From positions 82,386 to 146,385 of the forward strand of contig JACKDR010000021.1 of the NCBI GenBank assembly GCA_020633495.1: 64,000 nt of DNA, in the 5' to 3' direction. Positions 42,179 to 62,197 of the stretch are shown here, in pieces. Source of the DNA: Kofleriaceae bacterium (GTDB taxonomy: Bacteria; Myxococcota_A; Polyangia; Haliangiales; Haliangiaceae). Positions within the stretch are counted from its first letter, which is position 1, and each line of letters begins with the position of its first letter. The notes under the pieces were generated by a model, which saw only the letters and a list, made by a program, of their open reading frames with translations, ran no database searches and was not told the origin of the DNA. The position numbers were made by a program, and so were the translations under genes.

Positions 42179-42856
42179 ATGTCGAAGCCGCTTCGCTGGG
42201 GCGCCGCCGCCGGGGCGCTGCTCCTGCTGGTGCTGCTGCTGTGGCTGTCGCTGCGCGGCGCGCGCCACGCGTCGCTGTCACGCGCGCCGCGCGCCCTGCC
42301 CGCGCGCAGCGCCGCGCCGCCGCCGCCACCGGCGACCGCCGCCGCGCGATCGCGCCGCGCCACCGGCCCCGGCGTCGGCGGCGGCGGCGACAGCACCCAC
42401 GCGGCCCCGGCGGGCGCCGACGATCTGATGCCGCACGAGGGCGCGGCGCCGCCCAAGGATCCGAACGGGCCGGTGCGCGACTGGCGCGACTTCACGCCCG
42501 ACGAGCGCGCCGCGGTGTCGGGCATGGAGCTCGACATGGCCGACATGGGCGACGTCATCGAGCGCCTCGAGAGCGGCGAGGAGATCGCCAGGCTGCGCGA
42601 CGCCCCGGTGACCGCCGACGAGCAGGCCGCGATGCGCGCCGAGATCGACGCCTACGCGGCGGTCTACGAGGACGCCTACGATCGGGCGTACCAGAACGAG
42701 ACCACCGTGATCGAGATGGCGGACGCCATGCAGCAGGCGCGGGCCCGCTTCGATCAGCGGGTCCGCGACATCTACGGCCTCAGCGACGACCAGTTCTACG
42801 CGCTGTTCCCGTACCGCCGCGAGCTCGGCGGCGGCGGCGGCGACGTGCCTCAGTAG
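42179..42856 (+). CDS. Membrane-anchored protein, unknown
   Basis: A 225-residue protein with one N-terminal membrane segment (AAAGALLLLVLLLWLSL), then a low-complexity Ala/Pro/Arg linker to about residue 75, and a charged, helical domain: GPVRDWRDFTPDERAAVSGM, 'EEIARLRDAPVTADEQAAMR' and AYDRAYQNETTVIEMADAMQ. It ends DQFYALFPYRRELGGGGG. The helical part could be a coiled coil. The family is unrecognised. GAGCGGG just before ATG 42179 may serve as ribosome-binding site. Its 3' end overlaps the convergent GT39 gene by 7 bases. Confidence 0.7.
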   Translation: MSKPLRWGAAAGALLLLVLLLWLSLRGARHASLSRAPRALPARSAAPPPPPATAAARSRRATGPGVGGGGDSTHAAPAGADDLMPHEGAAPPKDPNGPVRDWRDFTPDERAAVSGMELDMADMGDVIERLESGEEIARLRDAPVTADEQAAMRAEIDAYAAVYEDAYDRAYQNETTVIEMADAMQQARARFDQRVRDIYGLSDDQFYALFPYRRELGGGGGDVPQ

Positions 42857-45066
42857 TAGGTGCCGGCCGGCAGCTTGCGGCCGTCGCGCTCGCGCCGGTC
42901 GGCCTCGGCGCGGCGCAGCGCCTGGACCTCGGCGGCGGCGGCGCGCGCCGCGGCGTCGTCGGGGAACAGCGCCGCGAAGGCGTCGACCATCGAGAAGCCG
43001 AGGCGCCCGACCGAGAAGTTGTCGGGGTGAGTGGCCTGGTAGAAGAAGGCGCCGGGCGGGCGCTCGAGGGCGCGGAACCGGGCCAGCTCGGCGCGGGCCT
43101 CGTCGGCGCGGCCGGCGCGGAACGCCAGGAAGCCGACGACGAGGTGCGCGGTGGGGCTGGCGTCGCGCAGGGCGAGCACCCGCCGCGCCGCCCAGCCGGC
43201 GCGCTGGTAGCGCAGCTGGCCGAGCATGTCCTGCGCCATGTCGACGAACGCGCGCGCGACCTCGGCCTCGACCGCGGCGCGGCCCGGCCCGGCCGGCTCG
43301 CCGGCGAGCGCGCGCTCGAGGTGCGGCACCGCGCAGGTCCAGTCGTGCCAGCGCCAGCAGCCGTGGGCCTCGACCAGCTCGCGGCGCGCCGGCGTCAACG
43401 CCAGCGGGTCGGCCTGGATGGCCTGGCCGAGCTGCCACATCAGCGTGTAGTAGTCGCGCAAGAGGTAGCTCTGGGCGGGATCGTCGTCGGCGAGCGCGGC
43501 GCCGGCGAGCAGGGCGTCGAGGGCCTCGTCCCACCGCGCCAGCAGCAGCAGCACCTTGGCCTCGTTGAGGTACGTCGCGGCGCTGGGCACCAGGTCGCGG
43601 GCGCGGCGCAGCTCGCCCAGCGCGGCGACGTAGCGGTTGTCGTACGCGACCAGCAGCGCGGTGCCGCGGAAGTGGTGCGCCTCGGCGTCGAGCGCGACCC
43701 GGTAGGCCTGGCGATCGCCGTCGAGGACGGCGCGCAGGTTGAGCGGCACGATCACCGCGACCAGCACCGCGGCGGCGATCGCGGCCGGGCGCCGCGCGTC
43801 GCGCCACGCCCGCAGCCGCGGGTACGCCCAGGCGCCGCCGGCGACCGCCAGGACGCACAGCATCGGCACCACCGGGGCGCGGAACCGCGCGGTGACGAAG
43901 AAGATCGCCGCGGTCACCACCTGGACCCCGACGAAGGCGGCGACCAGCGGGACGCCGCGGCGGCGCCACGCCACGACCACGCCGATCAGCGCCAGCGGCA
44001 TGATCAGCCCGGCCGGGAACTGCAGCACCGGGGTCGTCCACAACAGCGCGGTCAGGACCGGCGAGGTCCGGCGCGCCCGGTAGACGTCGTAGTTCGACGG
44101 CAGCTCGTAGCCGTGGGCGAAGTGCCCCAGCTTGCGCGCGACGTGGACCGCGTAGCCCAGCGGGTCGGCGGCGATGCGCTCGCGCGCCCGCGCCGACCAG
44201 TAGCGCGACAGCGCGGTGTCGGTGGTGTAGCCGAGCATCGGCGGGATCCGCGACAGCTCCTCCCACTGGGGGCCGGGGCGGGCGCCGATGACGCCGTGGT
44301 AGCGCGGGTCGGTGCCGACGTAGAAGTTGATGCCGCCGTTGGTCGACACCAGCACCAGCTCGCCGCGCGCCCGGTAGTTGTAGATCGTCGCCGGCGACAT
44401 CGCGACCAGCAGCCCGACGGTGACCACCGCGGCGGCGACGGCGCGGCGCGGCCAGCCGGCGCCGGCGCGCACCGCGGCGAACGCCAGCGCCGCCGGGACC
44501 ACCAGGATGGTCTCGGCGCGGCACAGCGTCGACAGCCCCAGCATCAGCCCGGCGACCGCCCACCGCCACCACCGCGGTCGCTCGCCGGCGTCGAGCAGCA
44601 GCGCCAGCGACGCGACGTACAGCAGGGTCGCCAGCGTCGACGACGTCAGCTCGCCGGTGAAGTAGATCAGCGTGCCGTGCAGCGCCACCGCGCCGGCGGC
44701 GATCAGCGCCTGGCGCGCGGTCACCAGGCGCCGCGCCACCTTCCAGGTCAGCCACACCGTGACGCCGTCGAACAGCGCCTGCAGGACCCGCGGCAGCCAC
44801 AGGTCGACGTCGCCGGTGATCGCGAAGACGCCGCCGAGGAAGTAGCTGTACAGCGGCGGCTTCCAGAACTCCCAGTCGCCGCTCCAGCCGTGGCCGGTCG
44901 CGACCTTGATCGCGACGTTGACGTTGGCCTGCTCGTCGATGATCGGGTTGTGGAAGAACAGGGTCTGGGCGGCGCCCGCCAGGTGGCCGAGCCGCAGCAG
45001 CACCGCGACCAGCACCAGGCCGCCGACGATCCAGCGCTCGCGCGCGGTGGCGGGCGTGACGGTCAT
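42850..45066 (-). CDS. GT39/ArnT-like membrane glycosyltransferase with C-terminal TPR region
   Basis: A 738-residue protein. The first about 460 residues are a multi-pass C-type glycosyltransferase of the protein-mannosyltransferase/ArnT superfamily. The first segment is followed by NPIIDEQANVNVAIKVATGH, with the acidic catalytic site in the first loop, then FWKPPLYSYFLGGVFAITGD, LPRVLQALFDGVTVWLTWKV and STLCRAETILVVPAALAFAA. Residues about 480-738 lack membrane segments and are helical repeats (ALGELRRARDLVPSAATYLN EAKVLLLLARWDEALDALLA) of TPR type, probably outside the membrane. The donor is likely a polyprenyl-phosphate sugar. Confidence 0.85.
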   Translation of the reverse strand: MTVTPATARERWIVGGLVLVAVLLRLGHLAGAAQTLFFHNPIIDEQANVNVAIKVATGHGWSGDWEFWKPPLYSYFLGGVFAITGDVDLWLPRVLQALFDGVTVWLTWKVARRLVTARQALIAAGAVALHGTLIYFTGELTSSTLATLLYVASLALLLDAGERPRWWRWAVAGLMLGLSTLCRAETILVVPAALAFAAVRAGAGWPRRAVAAAVVTVGLLVAMSPATIYNYRARGELVLVSTNGGINFYVGTDPRYHGVIGARPGPQWEELSRIPPMLGYTTDTALSRYWSARARERIAADPLGYAVHVARKLGHFAHGYELPSNYDVYRARRTSPVLTALLWTTPVLQFPAGLIMPLALIGVVVAWRRRGVPLVAAFVGVQVVTAAIFFVTARFRAPVVPMLCVLAVAGGAWAYPRLRAWRDARRPAAIAAAVLVAVIVPLNLRAVLDGDRQAYRVALDAEAHHFRGTALLVAYDNRYVAALGELRRARDLVPSAATYLNEAKVLLLLARWDEALDALLAGAALADDDPAQSYLLRDYYTLMWQLGQAIQADPLALTPARRELVEAHGCWRWHDWTCAVPHLERALAGEPAGPGRAAVEAEVARAFVDMAQDMLGQLRYQRAGWAARRVLALRDASPTAHLVVGFLAFRAGRADEARAELARFRALERPPGAFFYQATHPDNFSVGRLGFSMVDAFAALFPDDAAARAAAAEVQALRRAEADRRERDGRKLPAGTYY

Positions 45067-45140
45067 GCGGCGAACGCGAGGCCCCCGGGGCGCATCCCGG
45101 CCATGCTAGCACCGCGCGGCCGGCGCCCCGGGCGCGGCCG

Positions 45141-45899
45141 CTACAGCAGGAACGGGATCAGCGCGCGGCGCGCCGGCGGGTAGTCCGGGAACGTGGCGCG
45201 GTACCAGCGATGGTGGGCCAGCGCCCGCGGCACCAGGTTGGCCGCGGTGTAGACCGCGAACGCCAGTCCGGCCAGCGACCAGGTCGCGATGGCCCAGCCG
45301 GTCCACTCGACGAGCTCGCCGAGGTAGTTGGGGCAGCTGACGCGCTCGTACAGGCCGCCGCGCGGGATCCGGTAGCCGGCGTCGCCGGGGCCGCGCAGGC
45401 GGCGCAACGTGGCGTCGGCGCGGACGTTGACGCTCCAGCCGGCGGCGAACACGGCCGCGCCGACGAGCAGGCGCGGGTCCGCGAGCCAGGCCTCCGGGTA
45501 CGTGCCGAGCGCCGACAGCCAGCGCGCGTTGACGTAGGCGTTGAGGCCGTTGAACGCCAGGGCCAGCGCCACGACCAGGACCGGCATGCGCCGGCCGGCG
45601 GCGCGCATCCGCAGCGGGAAGACCACCGTGCGCTGGACGTAGTGGACCTGCCACAGCGCCAGCAGCACCAGCGGCGCGGCGTCGGCGCGGTGCGGTCCGG
45701 CCAGGTAGATCGCGAGGAACGCGACCACCGCCGGCGACTCCATGACGATCCAGCCCACGCGCGCCGGCACCGTCGGCCCCCAGCCGGGGCGGCCGTGGCG
45801 CCCGTACGGCGCGGTGATCAGCGCCAGCGCCAGCGCCGTCGCCGCGGCGAGGGCGAACATCGTCGCCACCAGCCAGCCGTGCAGGGTCGCCTCGGTCAC
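45141..45899 (-). CDS. Steroid 5-alpha-reductase-like membrane enzyme
   Basis: A 252-residue integral membrane protein with about six hydrophobic segments. The C-terminal third carries the family signature: GLYERVSCPNYLGELVEWTG, then AVYTAANLVPRALAHHRWYR and FPDYPPARRALIPFLL, as in 3-oxo-5-alpha-steroid 4-dehydrogenases, which use NADPH to reduce an enone double bond. The conserved Asn-Tyr and His-x-x-Trp-Tyr groups are present. The GTG start at 45899 leaves a short cytoplasmic N-terminus; longer in-frame extensions are Arg-rich shadow sequence. Bacterial members act on sterol-like or other lipids; the substrate here is unknown. Confidence 0.85.
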   Translation of the reverse strand: MTEATLHGWLVATMFALAAATALALALITAPYGRHGRPGWGPTVPARVGWIVMESPAVVAFLAIYLAGPHRADAAPLVLLALWQVHYVQRTVVFPLRMRAAGRRMPVLVVALALAFNGLNAYVNARWLSALGTYPEAWLADPRLLVGAAVFAAGWSVNVRADATLRRLRGPGDAGYRIPRGGLYERVSCPNYLGELVEWTGWAIATWSLAGLAFAVYTAANLVPRALAHHRWYRATFPDYPPARRALIPFLL

Positions 45900-46005
45900 G
45901 CCGCGACGATAGGCCAGCGCGGCCGTGGCGGCGAGCGATCGCCGGCGCCGCCGCGGGCCCGTCGATCGCGGCGCCGCCGCGGCGAGGCTGCGGTATCGTC
46001 GCCGC

Positions 46006-46728
46006 ATGCCACGCCGGGTCCGAGGGGGCCGCGCGACGCCTGCGGTCGTCGCGCTCGCGCTCGCCGCGCTCGCCGCGCTCGCCGCCTGCGACCGGGCGCC
46101 GGCGGGGCCGTGTGGCGGCGGCGTCCAGCACGGGGCCGGGCCGCCGCGTGACACCCTGCTCTACTGCACCGATCGCGACGGCACCAAGGCGGGCCCGTTC
46201 CGCGAGTGGTGGCCGACCGGCGCGCCCAGGCTCGAGGCCAGCTACCGGGCCGGCAAGCAGCACGGCCACACCGTCCGCTACCACCAGGACGGCACCCGGC
46301 AGGAGGAAGGCGACTACGCCGACGGCCTGCGGGTCGGCCGCTGGACCGAGTGGTACGAGGACGGCACCCGCAAGCGCGAGGTCCAGTACGGCGCCGCCGA
46401 CGAGCCGCAGCGGTGGACGCTGTACCGCGAGGACGATGGCTCGCGGTGGATCGAGGGCGGCACGCTGCACCAGCGCGAGCACGGCCACTTCGTCGAGTAC
46501 TACCCCGACGGCGCGCGGACCGCCGAGGGCGACTTCGTCGACGGCAGGCAGGTCGGCGCGTGGTCGTACTGGGAGGCCGACGGCACGGCGACGACCACGC
46601 CGCGCGGCGCCTACGCGCCGGACGCGTTCGGTGCCGAGCCCGACGACGGCGCGCCGGGTGACGCGGCCGGCGGCAACGACGACGCGGCCGACGCCCGGCC
46701 CGGCCCCCACGCGGGTGCGGCCCCCTGA
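46006..46728 (+). CDS. MORN-variant repeat lipoprotein (YwqK-like)
   Basis: A 240-residue lipoprotein with signal MPRRVRGGRATPAVVALALA and a lipobox LAAC. The mature part is made of five to six short repeats of the pattern 'G-x-x-x-x-W-x-x-(D/N)G-x-x-x-x-E-x-x-Y-x-x-G': AGPFREWWPTGAPRLEASY, HGHTVRYHQDGTRQEEGDY, VGRWTEWYEDGTRKREVQYG, HGHFVEYYPDGARTAEGDF, VGAWSYWEADG. These are MORN-variant repeats of the family often annotated as YwqK antitoxin, though no toxin partner is evident. An acidic Gly/Ala tail follows. It lies directly before the protease gene. Confidence 0.82.
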   Translation: MPRRVRGGRATPAVVALALAALAALAACDRAPAGPCGGGVQHGAGPPRDTLLYCTDRDGTKAGPFREWWPTGAPRLEASYRAGKQHGHTVRYHQDGTRQEEGDYADGLRVGRWTEWYEDGTRKREVQYGAADEPQRWTLYREDDGSRWIEGGTLHQREHGHFVEYYPDGARTAEGDFVDGRQVGAWSYWEADGTATTTPRGAYAPDAFGAEPDDGAPGDAAGGNDDAADARPGPHAGAAP

Positions 46729-46808
46729 GCGGCGACGCACCCCAGGGCCGGCGGGCGACGCCGCCGCCCCCGATCATCGACGGCACGCCGAGCGCCGACG
46801 GCACGGTC

Positions 46809-47528
46809 GTGGCGATCCGCGTCCGCGCCGCATGCGGCGCCGACGCCGCGGTGGCCTGCACCGGGACGCGGCTGTCGAGCCGCGCCGTGCTGACCGCGGC
46901 CCACTGCGTCGCCGACACGCCGCTGGGGCTGCTGGAGCTGGTGGCCGACGCCGACGGCCGGACCGCGCCCGGCGTCCGCGTCGCCGACGCCTGGCTGGCC
47001 GGCGACGCCGACCTCGCGGTGCTGGTGGCCAGCGCGCCGCTCGGCGGCGCCGACGCCGCCCTCGCCGCCCTGCCCGCCGACGCGGTCGGCCGCGACGTGA
47101 CGATCACCGGCTACGGCGACGACGGCGGCGGCGGCCACGGCGTGCGCCTCGCCGGCACCGCGACGATCACCGCGCGGGTCGATCCCGACGCCGTGCAGCT
47201 CGGCCCGGCGCCGGCGCTGACCTGCGGCGGCGACAGCGGCGGCCCGGTCGCGCTCGACGGCGCGGTCGTCGCGGTGGTGTCGTACGGCGACCCGGCGTGC
47301 GCCGCCAGCGCCACCGCGATCCGGGTCGACGGCCACCTCGACGCGATCGCGGCGGCGGTCGACGGCGCGGCGGCGGTCCCGGTCGGCACGATCGGCACAG
47401 GCGACGCCGACTGCGGCGCGCCGGCGGGGTGCTGCGACGGCGGCGGCGGCGACGCGGGCGCGACCGTGGCGGTCGCGGTGCTGGCCGCGCTGCTCCTCAG
47501 TAGCAGGTGCCGGTGCCGCCGCAGCTAG
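46809..47528 (+). CDS. Trypsin-like serine protease with MYXO-CTERM-like tail; start uncertain
   Basis: An S1 protease with the catalytic triad visible: LTAAHCV (His), GDADLAVLVAS (Asp) and CGGDSGGPVALDG (Ser). The C-terminus has GCCDGGGGDAGATVAVAVLA then ALLLSSRCRCRRS, i.e. Cys-containing spacer, one membrane segment and a basic end, the pattern of MYXO-CTERM surface-sorting signals. GTG 46809 is the first in-frame start codon, but coding sense begins earlier: IIDGTPSADG (from 46773) looks like the mature N-terminus of a trypsin. No signal peptide is in frame, because the frame upstream runs back only to a stop at 46661 without any ATG/GTG. A frame break near 46.7 kb, joining it to the preceding lipoprotein, is possible. 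Confidence 0.7.
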   Translation: MAIRVRAACGADAAVACTGTRLSSRAVLTAAHCVADTPLGLLELVADADGRTAPGVRVADAWLAGDADLAVLVASAPLGGADAALAALPADAVGRDVTITGYGDDGGGGHGVRLAGTATITARVDPDAVQLGPAPALTCGGDSGGPVALDGAVVAVVSYGDPACAASATAIRVDGHLDAIAAAVDGAAAVPVGTIGTGDADCGAPAGCCDGGGGDAGATVAVAVLAALLLSSRCRCRRS

Positions 47529-48252
47529 CGTTGTTGGACGCGAACGCGTAGTCGTCCGACGCCGTGGCCCAGCTCGCCAGGCCGTAGTCGTGGCGGGCAC
47601 AGTCCTGGGTGTACGCGGTCGAGCCGGAGCAGCGAGGTGAGCTGGTGATGCCGCAGCCCTGGCCGCAGCGGCCCTTGCAGCCGTGGCCGCTGCCGCCGGT
47701 GCAGCCGCAGCCCTTGCCGGCGGTGCGGTAGTAGCCGGCGCCGATGTACTTGCGGCCGCAGGAGGTCGAGATGTGGACCCAGCCCTGCGCGTTCTGAAAC
47801 TGGTAGTCGGACAGGGCCTCGCCGAGCGGGACGATCTGCATGAAGCTGGTCTGGCGCAGGGCGACGTCCTCGACCAGCGCCCGGGCCTCGGCGTCCTCGG
47901 GGAGCAGGTCGGTGAGCGCGGCGCCGAGCTGATCGACGAGGCGGAGGTGGCGGGCGTCGAGGGCGGCGCCGCTGGGCATGAAGTCGCCGACGCCGCGGGC
48001 GTAGTCGAGGCGGAAGGCGATCATCGGATCGCCGAAGTCGAACGTGACGTCGACGACCCGCGGCTCGACCTCGAGCACCACCAGCCGCAGCGAGTCGCCG
48101 GCCGAGCTGACCGTCACGTCGAGCGAGGTGTCGTCGAGCTGGTCCACCACGACCGAGCGCTCGACATCCTCCGGCGCCGGCGGCGCCTCCGCCGCACAGG
48201 CCGTCATCGCGAGCATCGCGAGCGCGACGCCCGCCAGGTTCAGCTTTTCCAT
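47497..48252 (-). CDS. Cys-rich secreted lipoprotein, possible phospholipase A2-like tail
   Basis: A 251-residue lipoprotein: signal MEKLNLAGVALAMLAMTAC with Cys19 lipidated. The middle (about 30-150) is a mixed beta/helix region (SLDVTVSSAGDSLRLVVLEV, MIAFRLDYARGVGDFMP). The C-terminal part is cysteine-rich: TSCGRKYIGAGYYRTAGKGC, GCKGRCGQGCG, then TQDCARHDYGLASW and NNASCGGTGTCY. CARHDY resembles the Cys-x-x-His-Asp core of secreted phospholipase A2, but the calcium loop is not clear. Its last bases overlap the convergent protease gene (32 bases). TTGAACAG (48341-48348) lies upstream, as near the other lipoprotein at 41.9 kb. Confidence 0.68.
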   Translation of the reverse strand: MEKLNLAGVALAMLAMTACAAEAPPAPEDVERSVVVDQLDDTSLDVTVSSAGDSLRLVVLEVEPRVVDVTFDFGDPMIAFRLDYARGVGDFMPSGAALDARHLRLVDQLGAALTDLLPEDAEARALVEDVALRQTSFMQIVPLGEALSDYQFQNAQGWVHISTSCGRKYIGAGYYRTAGKGCGCTGGSGHGCKGRCGQGCGITSSPRCSGSTAYTQDCARHDYGLASWATASDDYAFASNNASCGGTGTCY

Positions 48253-48420
48253 CGAGCCCCCCAGTAGTGAAGCTCACCTCTCCTGCACGTGACGTACCGC
48301 GACAACCTACTGAGATCATGCACTTGCAGATCCCGCCACCTTGAACAGATAGACCAAATTTTGGGCAATCCGCACAGATGGTGGACAGCTTGCCGCACCC
48401 CCGCCGCCGGCCGCGAGCTG

Positions 48421-48975
48421 ACCGACGTCTCAGCTGACCGACGTCTCCGAGACCACGGTCGGGAGCGCCGCGCCGACCGACGTCTCCGAGACCGCGGTCG
48501 CGGAGCGCCGCGCCTCCGCCGCTCCCGACCGACGTCTCCGAGACCGCGGTCGCGAGCCAGCGCCTCCGCCGCTCCCGACCGACGTCTCCGAGACTGCGGC
48601 CGGGCGCGGCGCGCCTTCCGCCGCTCGCGACCGACGTCTCCGAGACCGCGGTCGGGCGCGCCGCGCCTCCGCCGCTCCCGACCGACGTCTCCGAGACCGC
48701 GGTCGGGAGCGCCGCGCCTCCGCCGCTCCCGACCGACGTCTCCGAGACCGCGGTCGGGCGCGCCGCGCCTCCGCCGCTCCCGACCGACGTCTCCGAGACC
48801 GCGGTCGGGCGCGCCGCGCCTCCGCCGCTCCCGACCGACGTCTCCGAGACCGCGGTCGGGCGCGCCGCGCCTCCGCCGCTCCCGACCGACGTCTCCGAGA
48901 CCGCGGCCGGGCGCGCCGCGCCTTCCGCCGCTCCCGATCGACGTCTCCGAGACCGCGGTCGGGAGCACCGCGCCG
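48421..48975. repeat. Array of eleven 51-bp palindromic tandem repeats
   Basis: Units start at 48437, 48476, 48528, 48578, 48630, 48681, 48732, 48783, 48834, 48885 and 48937 (spacing mostly 51, otherwise 50-52, first 39), after a partial copy at 48421. Each has an imperfect hairpin: CCGACC, 3 bases, GTCTC, C, GAGAC, 3 bases, GGTCGG, followed by a GCGCCGCGCCTCCGCCGCTC-type spacer that is the same in every unit. The 51-base period keeps several frames open on both strands, giving 17-residue Arg-rich shadow repeats; none has a gene-like start. The flanks 48253-48420 (promoter side of the lipoprotein) and 48976-49116 hold no gene. Confidence 0.85.
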
Positions 48976-49116
48976 GCGGGCCGGCCTGGTCGGCGAAGAA
49001 ATCATCCGACAGGAGATCCCGGGTCCGGCGCGGAGACGCGGCCGGGGCGTCCGGGGGCCGGCCCCGTGGCGTCGAGCTGGCCGGCCGCGAGCGGCGGGCC
49101 CCGCGCCCCGGGCCCG

Positions 49117-49148
49117 AAAAGCAAACAGGCCGCCTTGCGGCGGCCTGT
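49117..49148 (-). terminator. Intrinsic terminator of tRNA-Leu
   Basis: On the minus strand ACAGGCCGCC, GCAA loop, GGCGGCCTGT forms a perfect 10-pair stem (49125-49148), followed by TTGCTTTT. It begins 5 bases after the tRNA 3' end. This is a textbook Rho-independent terminator. Confidence 0.88.
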
Positions 49149-49152
49149 CTCG

Positions 49153-49234
49153 TGCGAAAGGGGGGACTCGAACCCCCACGGTTTTACCCGCTGGAACCTG
49201 AATCCAGTGCGTCTACCAATTCCGCCACTTTCGC
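49153..49234 (-). tRNA. tRNA-Leu(CAG)
   Basis: The minus strand folds as a class II tRNA: acceptor GCGAAAG/CTTTCGC, D-loop AATTGGTAGA, anticodon stem CTGGA/TCCAG around loop TTCAGGT with anticodon CAG, an extra arm, and T-arm GGGGG-TTCGAGT-CCCCC. The discriminator is A and CCA is not encoded. The long variable arm and anticodon identify a leucine tRNA. A sigma-70-type promoter precedes it and a terminator follows, so it is a single-gene unit. Confidence 0.95.
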
Positions 49235-49246
49235 GAGAGGGCGGCC

Positions 49247-49274
49247 AGTCTACCGATGGCGCGCCCGGTGTCAA
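49247..49274 (-). promoter_or_regulatory. Sigma-70-type promoter of tRNA-Leu
   Basis: On the minus strand a perfect TTGACA (-35, 49274-49269) and TAGACT (-10, 49252-49247) are separated by 16 bases. Transcription would start near 49240, a few bases before the mature tRNA 5' end at 49234. Confidence 0.8.
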
Positions 49275-49338
49275 TGGGATCGGGACGATCGTCGCGGTCT
49301 CGAACTGCTCGCACCGCATGTCCGCGTACGTCCGGAGC

Positions 49339-49367
49339 TTTACTCGTCAGCCCAGCCGGCATACCAT
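49339..49367 (+). promoter_or_regulatory. Possible sigma-70-type promoter of the cyclase gene
   Basis: TTTACT (49339-49344) and TACCAT (49362-49367) are 17 bases apart. The predicted start is near 49374, about 26 bases before the cyclase ATG at 49400. A moderate match only. Confidence 0.4.
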
Positions 49368-49399
49368 CGTCTGGCTAGGCTCCTTATCGCGCACCACGC

Positions 49400-51019
<1,620 letters not shown>

Positions 51020-51029
51020 CGGGGCCCGC

Positions 51030-51696
51030 GTGCACCGCCGCGCCGTCGCCGCGCTGGTCGCCGCCGCCGCCGCCGCGGCCACGCTCGCCGCCGCCCGCCC
51101 CGGCCCGCGCCGAGCCCAGCGACCGCGAGCTGTTCGGCTTCGGCGTCGGCCTCGCGATCCCGACCTACTTCGTCGGCGTCACGCTGCACGAGGGCTCGCA
51201 CGCGGTCGCCACCAAGCTGATGGGCGGCTCGGTGACCCAGGTCCACCTGTGGCCGGGGCGCAACCCGTACACCGGCGTCTTCAACTTCGGCTGGGTGCGG
51301 GTCCAGGGCCTGACCACCCGCGCCCAGCGCAACACGATGCTGCTCGCCCCCAAGCTGACCGACCTGGTGCTGTTCGGCGGCTGGACCGCGCTGTGGGCGA
51401 CCGACAACCTGCCCGGCAACGACTGGGGCGAGGCCGCGCTGCTGGTCCTGGCCACCGGCTTCTGGGTCGACTTCACCAAGGACGTCTTCGTCTTCCACCG
51501 CCACAACGACGTGGTCAAGGTGTACGCGTCCTACGGCCTGCAGACCGAGTGGCAGCGCTTGCCCCCTCGCCTGCTCCACGCCGCCGCCTCGGTCGGCCTG
51601 GGGTGGCTGCTGTACCGCGGCTACGACCACCTGTTCACCGGCAACGACGGCGCCTCGACGGCCCGCATCGTGCCGGTGCTGTCGACGACGTTCTAG
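51030..51696 (+). CDS. M50-like membrane metalloprotease-family protein; one frameshift
   Basis: From GTG 51030 the first frame gives a signal-like start (HRRAVAALVAAAAAAATLAA). Near 51100 the sense shifts to another frame: ARAEPSDRELFGFGVGLAIP, TYFVGVTLHEGSHAVATKLM, then APKLTDLVLFGGWTALWATD and a C-terminal VLSTTF. HEGSH within a membrane segment is the zinc-binding HExxH of site-2-protease-like M50 proteins, and a later N-x-x-x-A-P-K region is where the third ligand could lie. The interval length leaves one base over a multiple of three, consistent with an extra base in a C/G run. About 222 residues when repaired. It lies 10 bases after the cyclase gene and may be co-transcribed. Confidence 0.65.
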
Positions 51697-51781
51697 CGCC
51701 CGGCCCGGGACGCCGGTCGCGACGGTGTCACGCCAGCGGCGGTACCCCACCGCCGGCGCGCACCGCGACCGATCGACCTGG

Positions 51782-62197
<10,416 letters not shown>

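Noticed and set aside
46006..46728. Toxin-antitoxin pair suggested by the YwqK name
   Set aside because: The repeats are only MORN-like. The protein is a lipoprotein and no toxin gene is adjacent.
48421..48975. CRISPR array
   Set aside because: The period is 51 bases, but the segment between palindromes is the same in each unit, and no cas gene is near.
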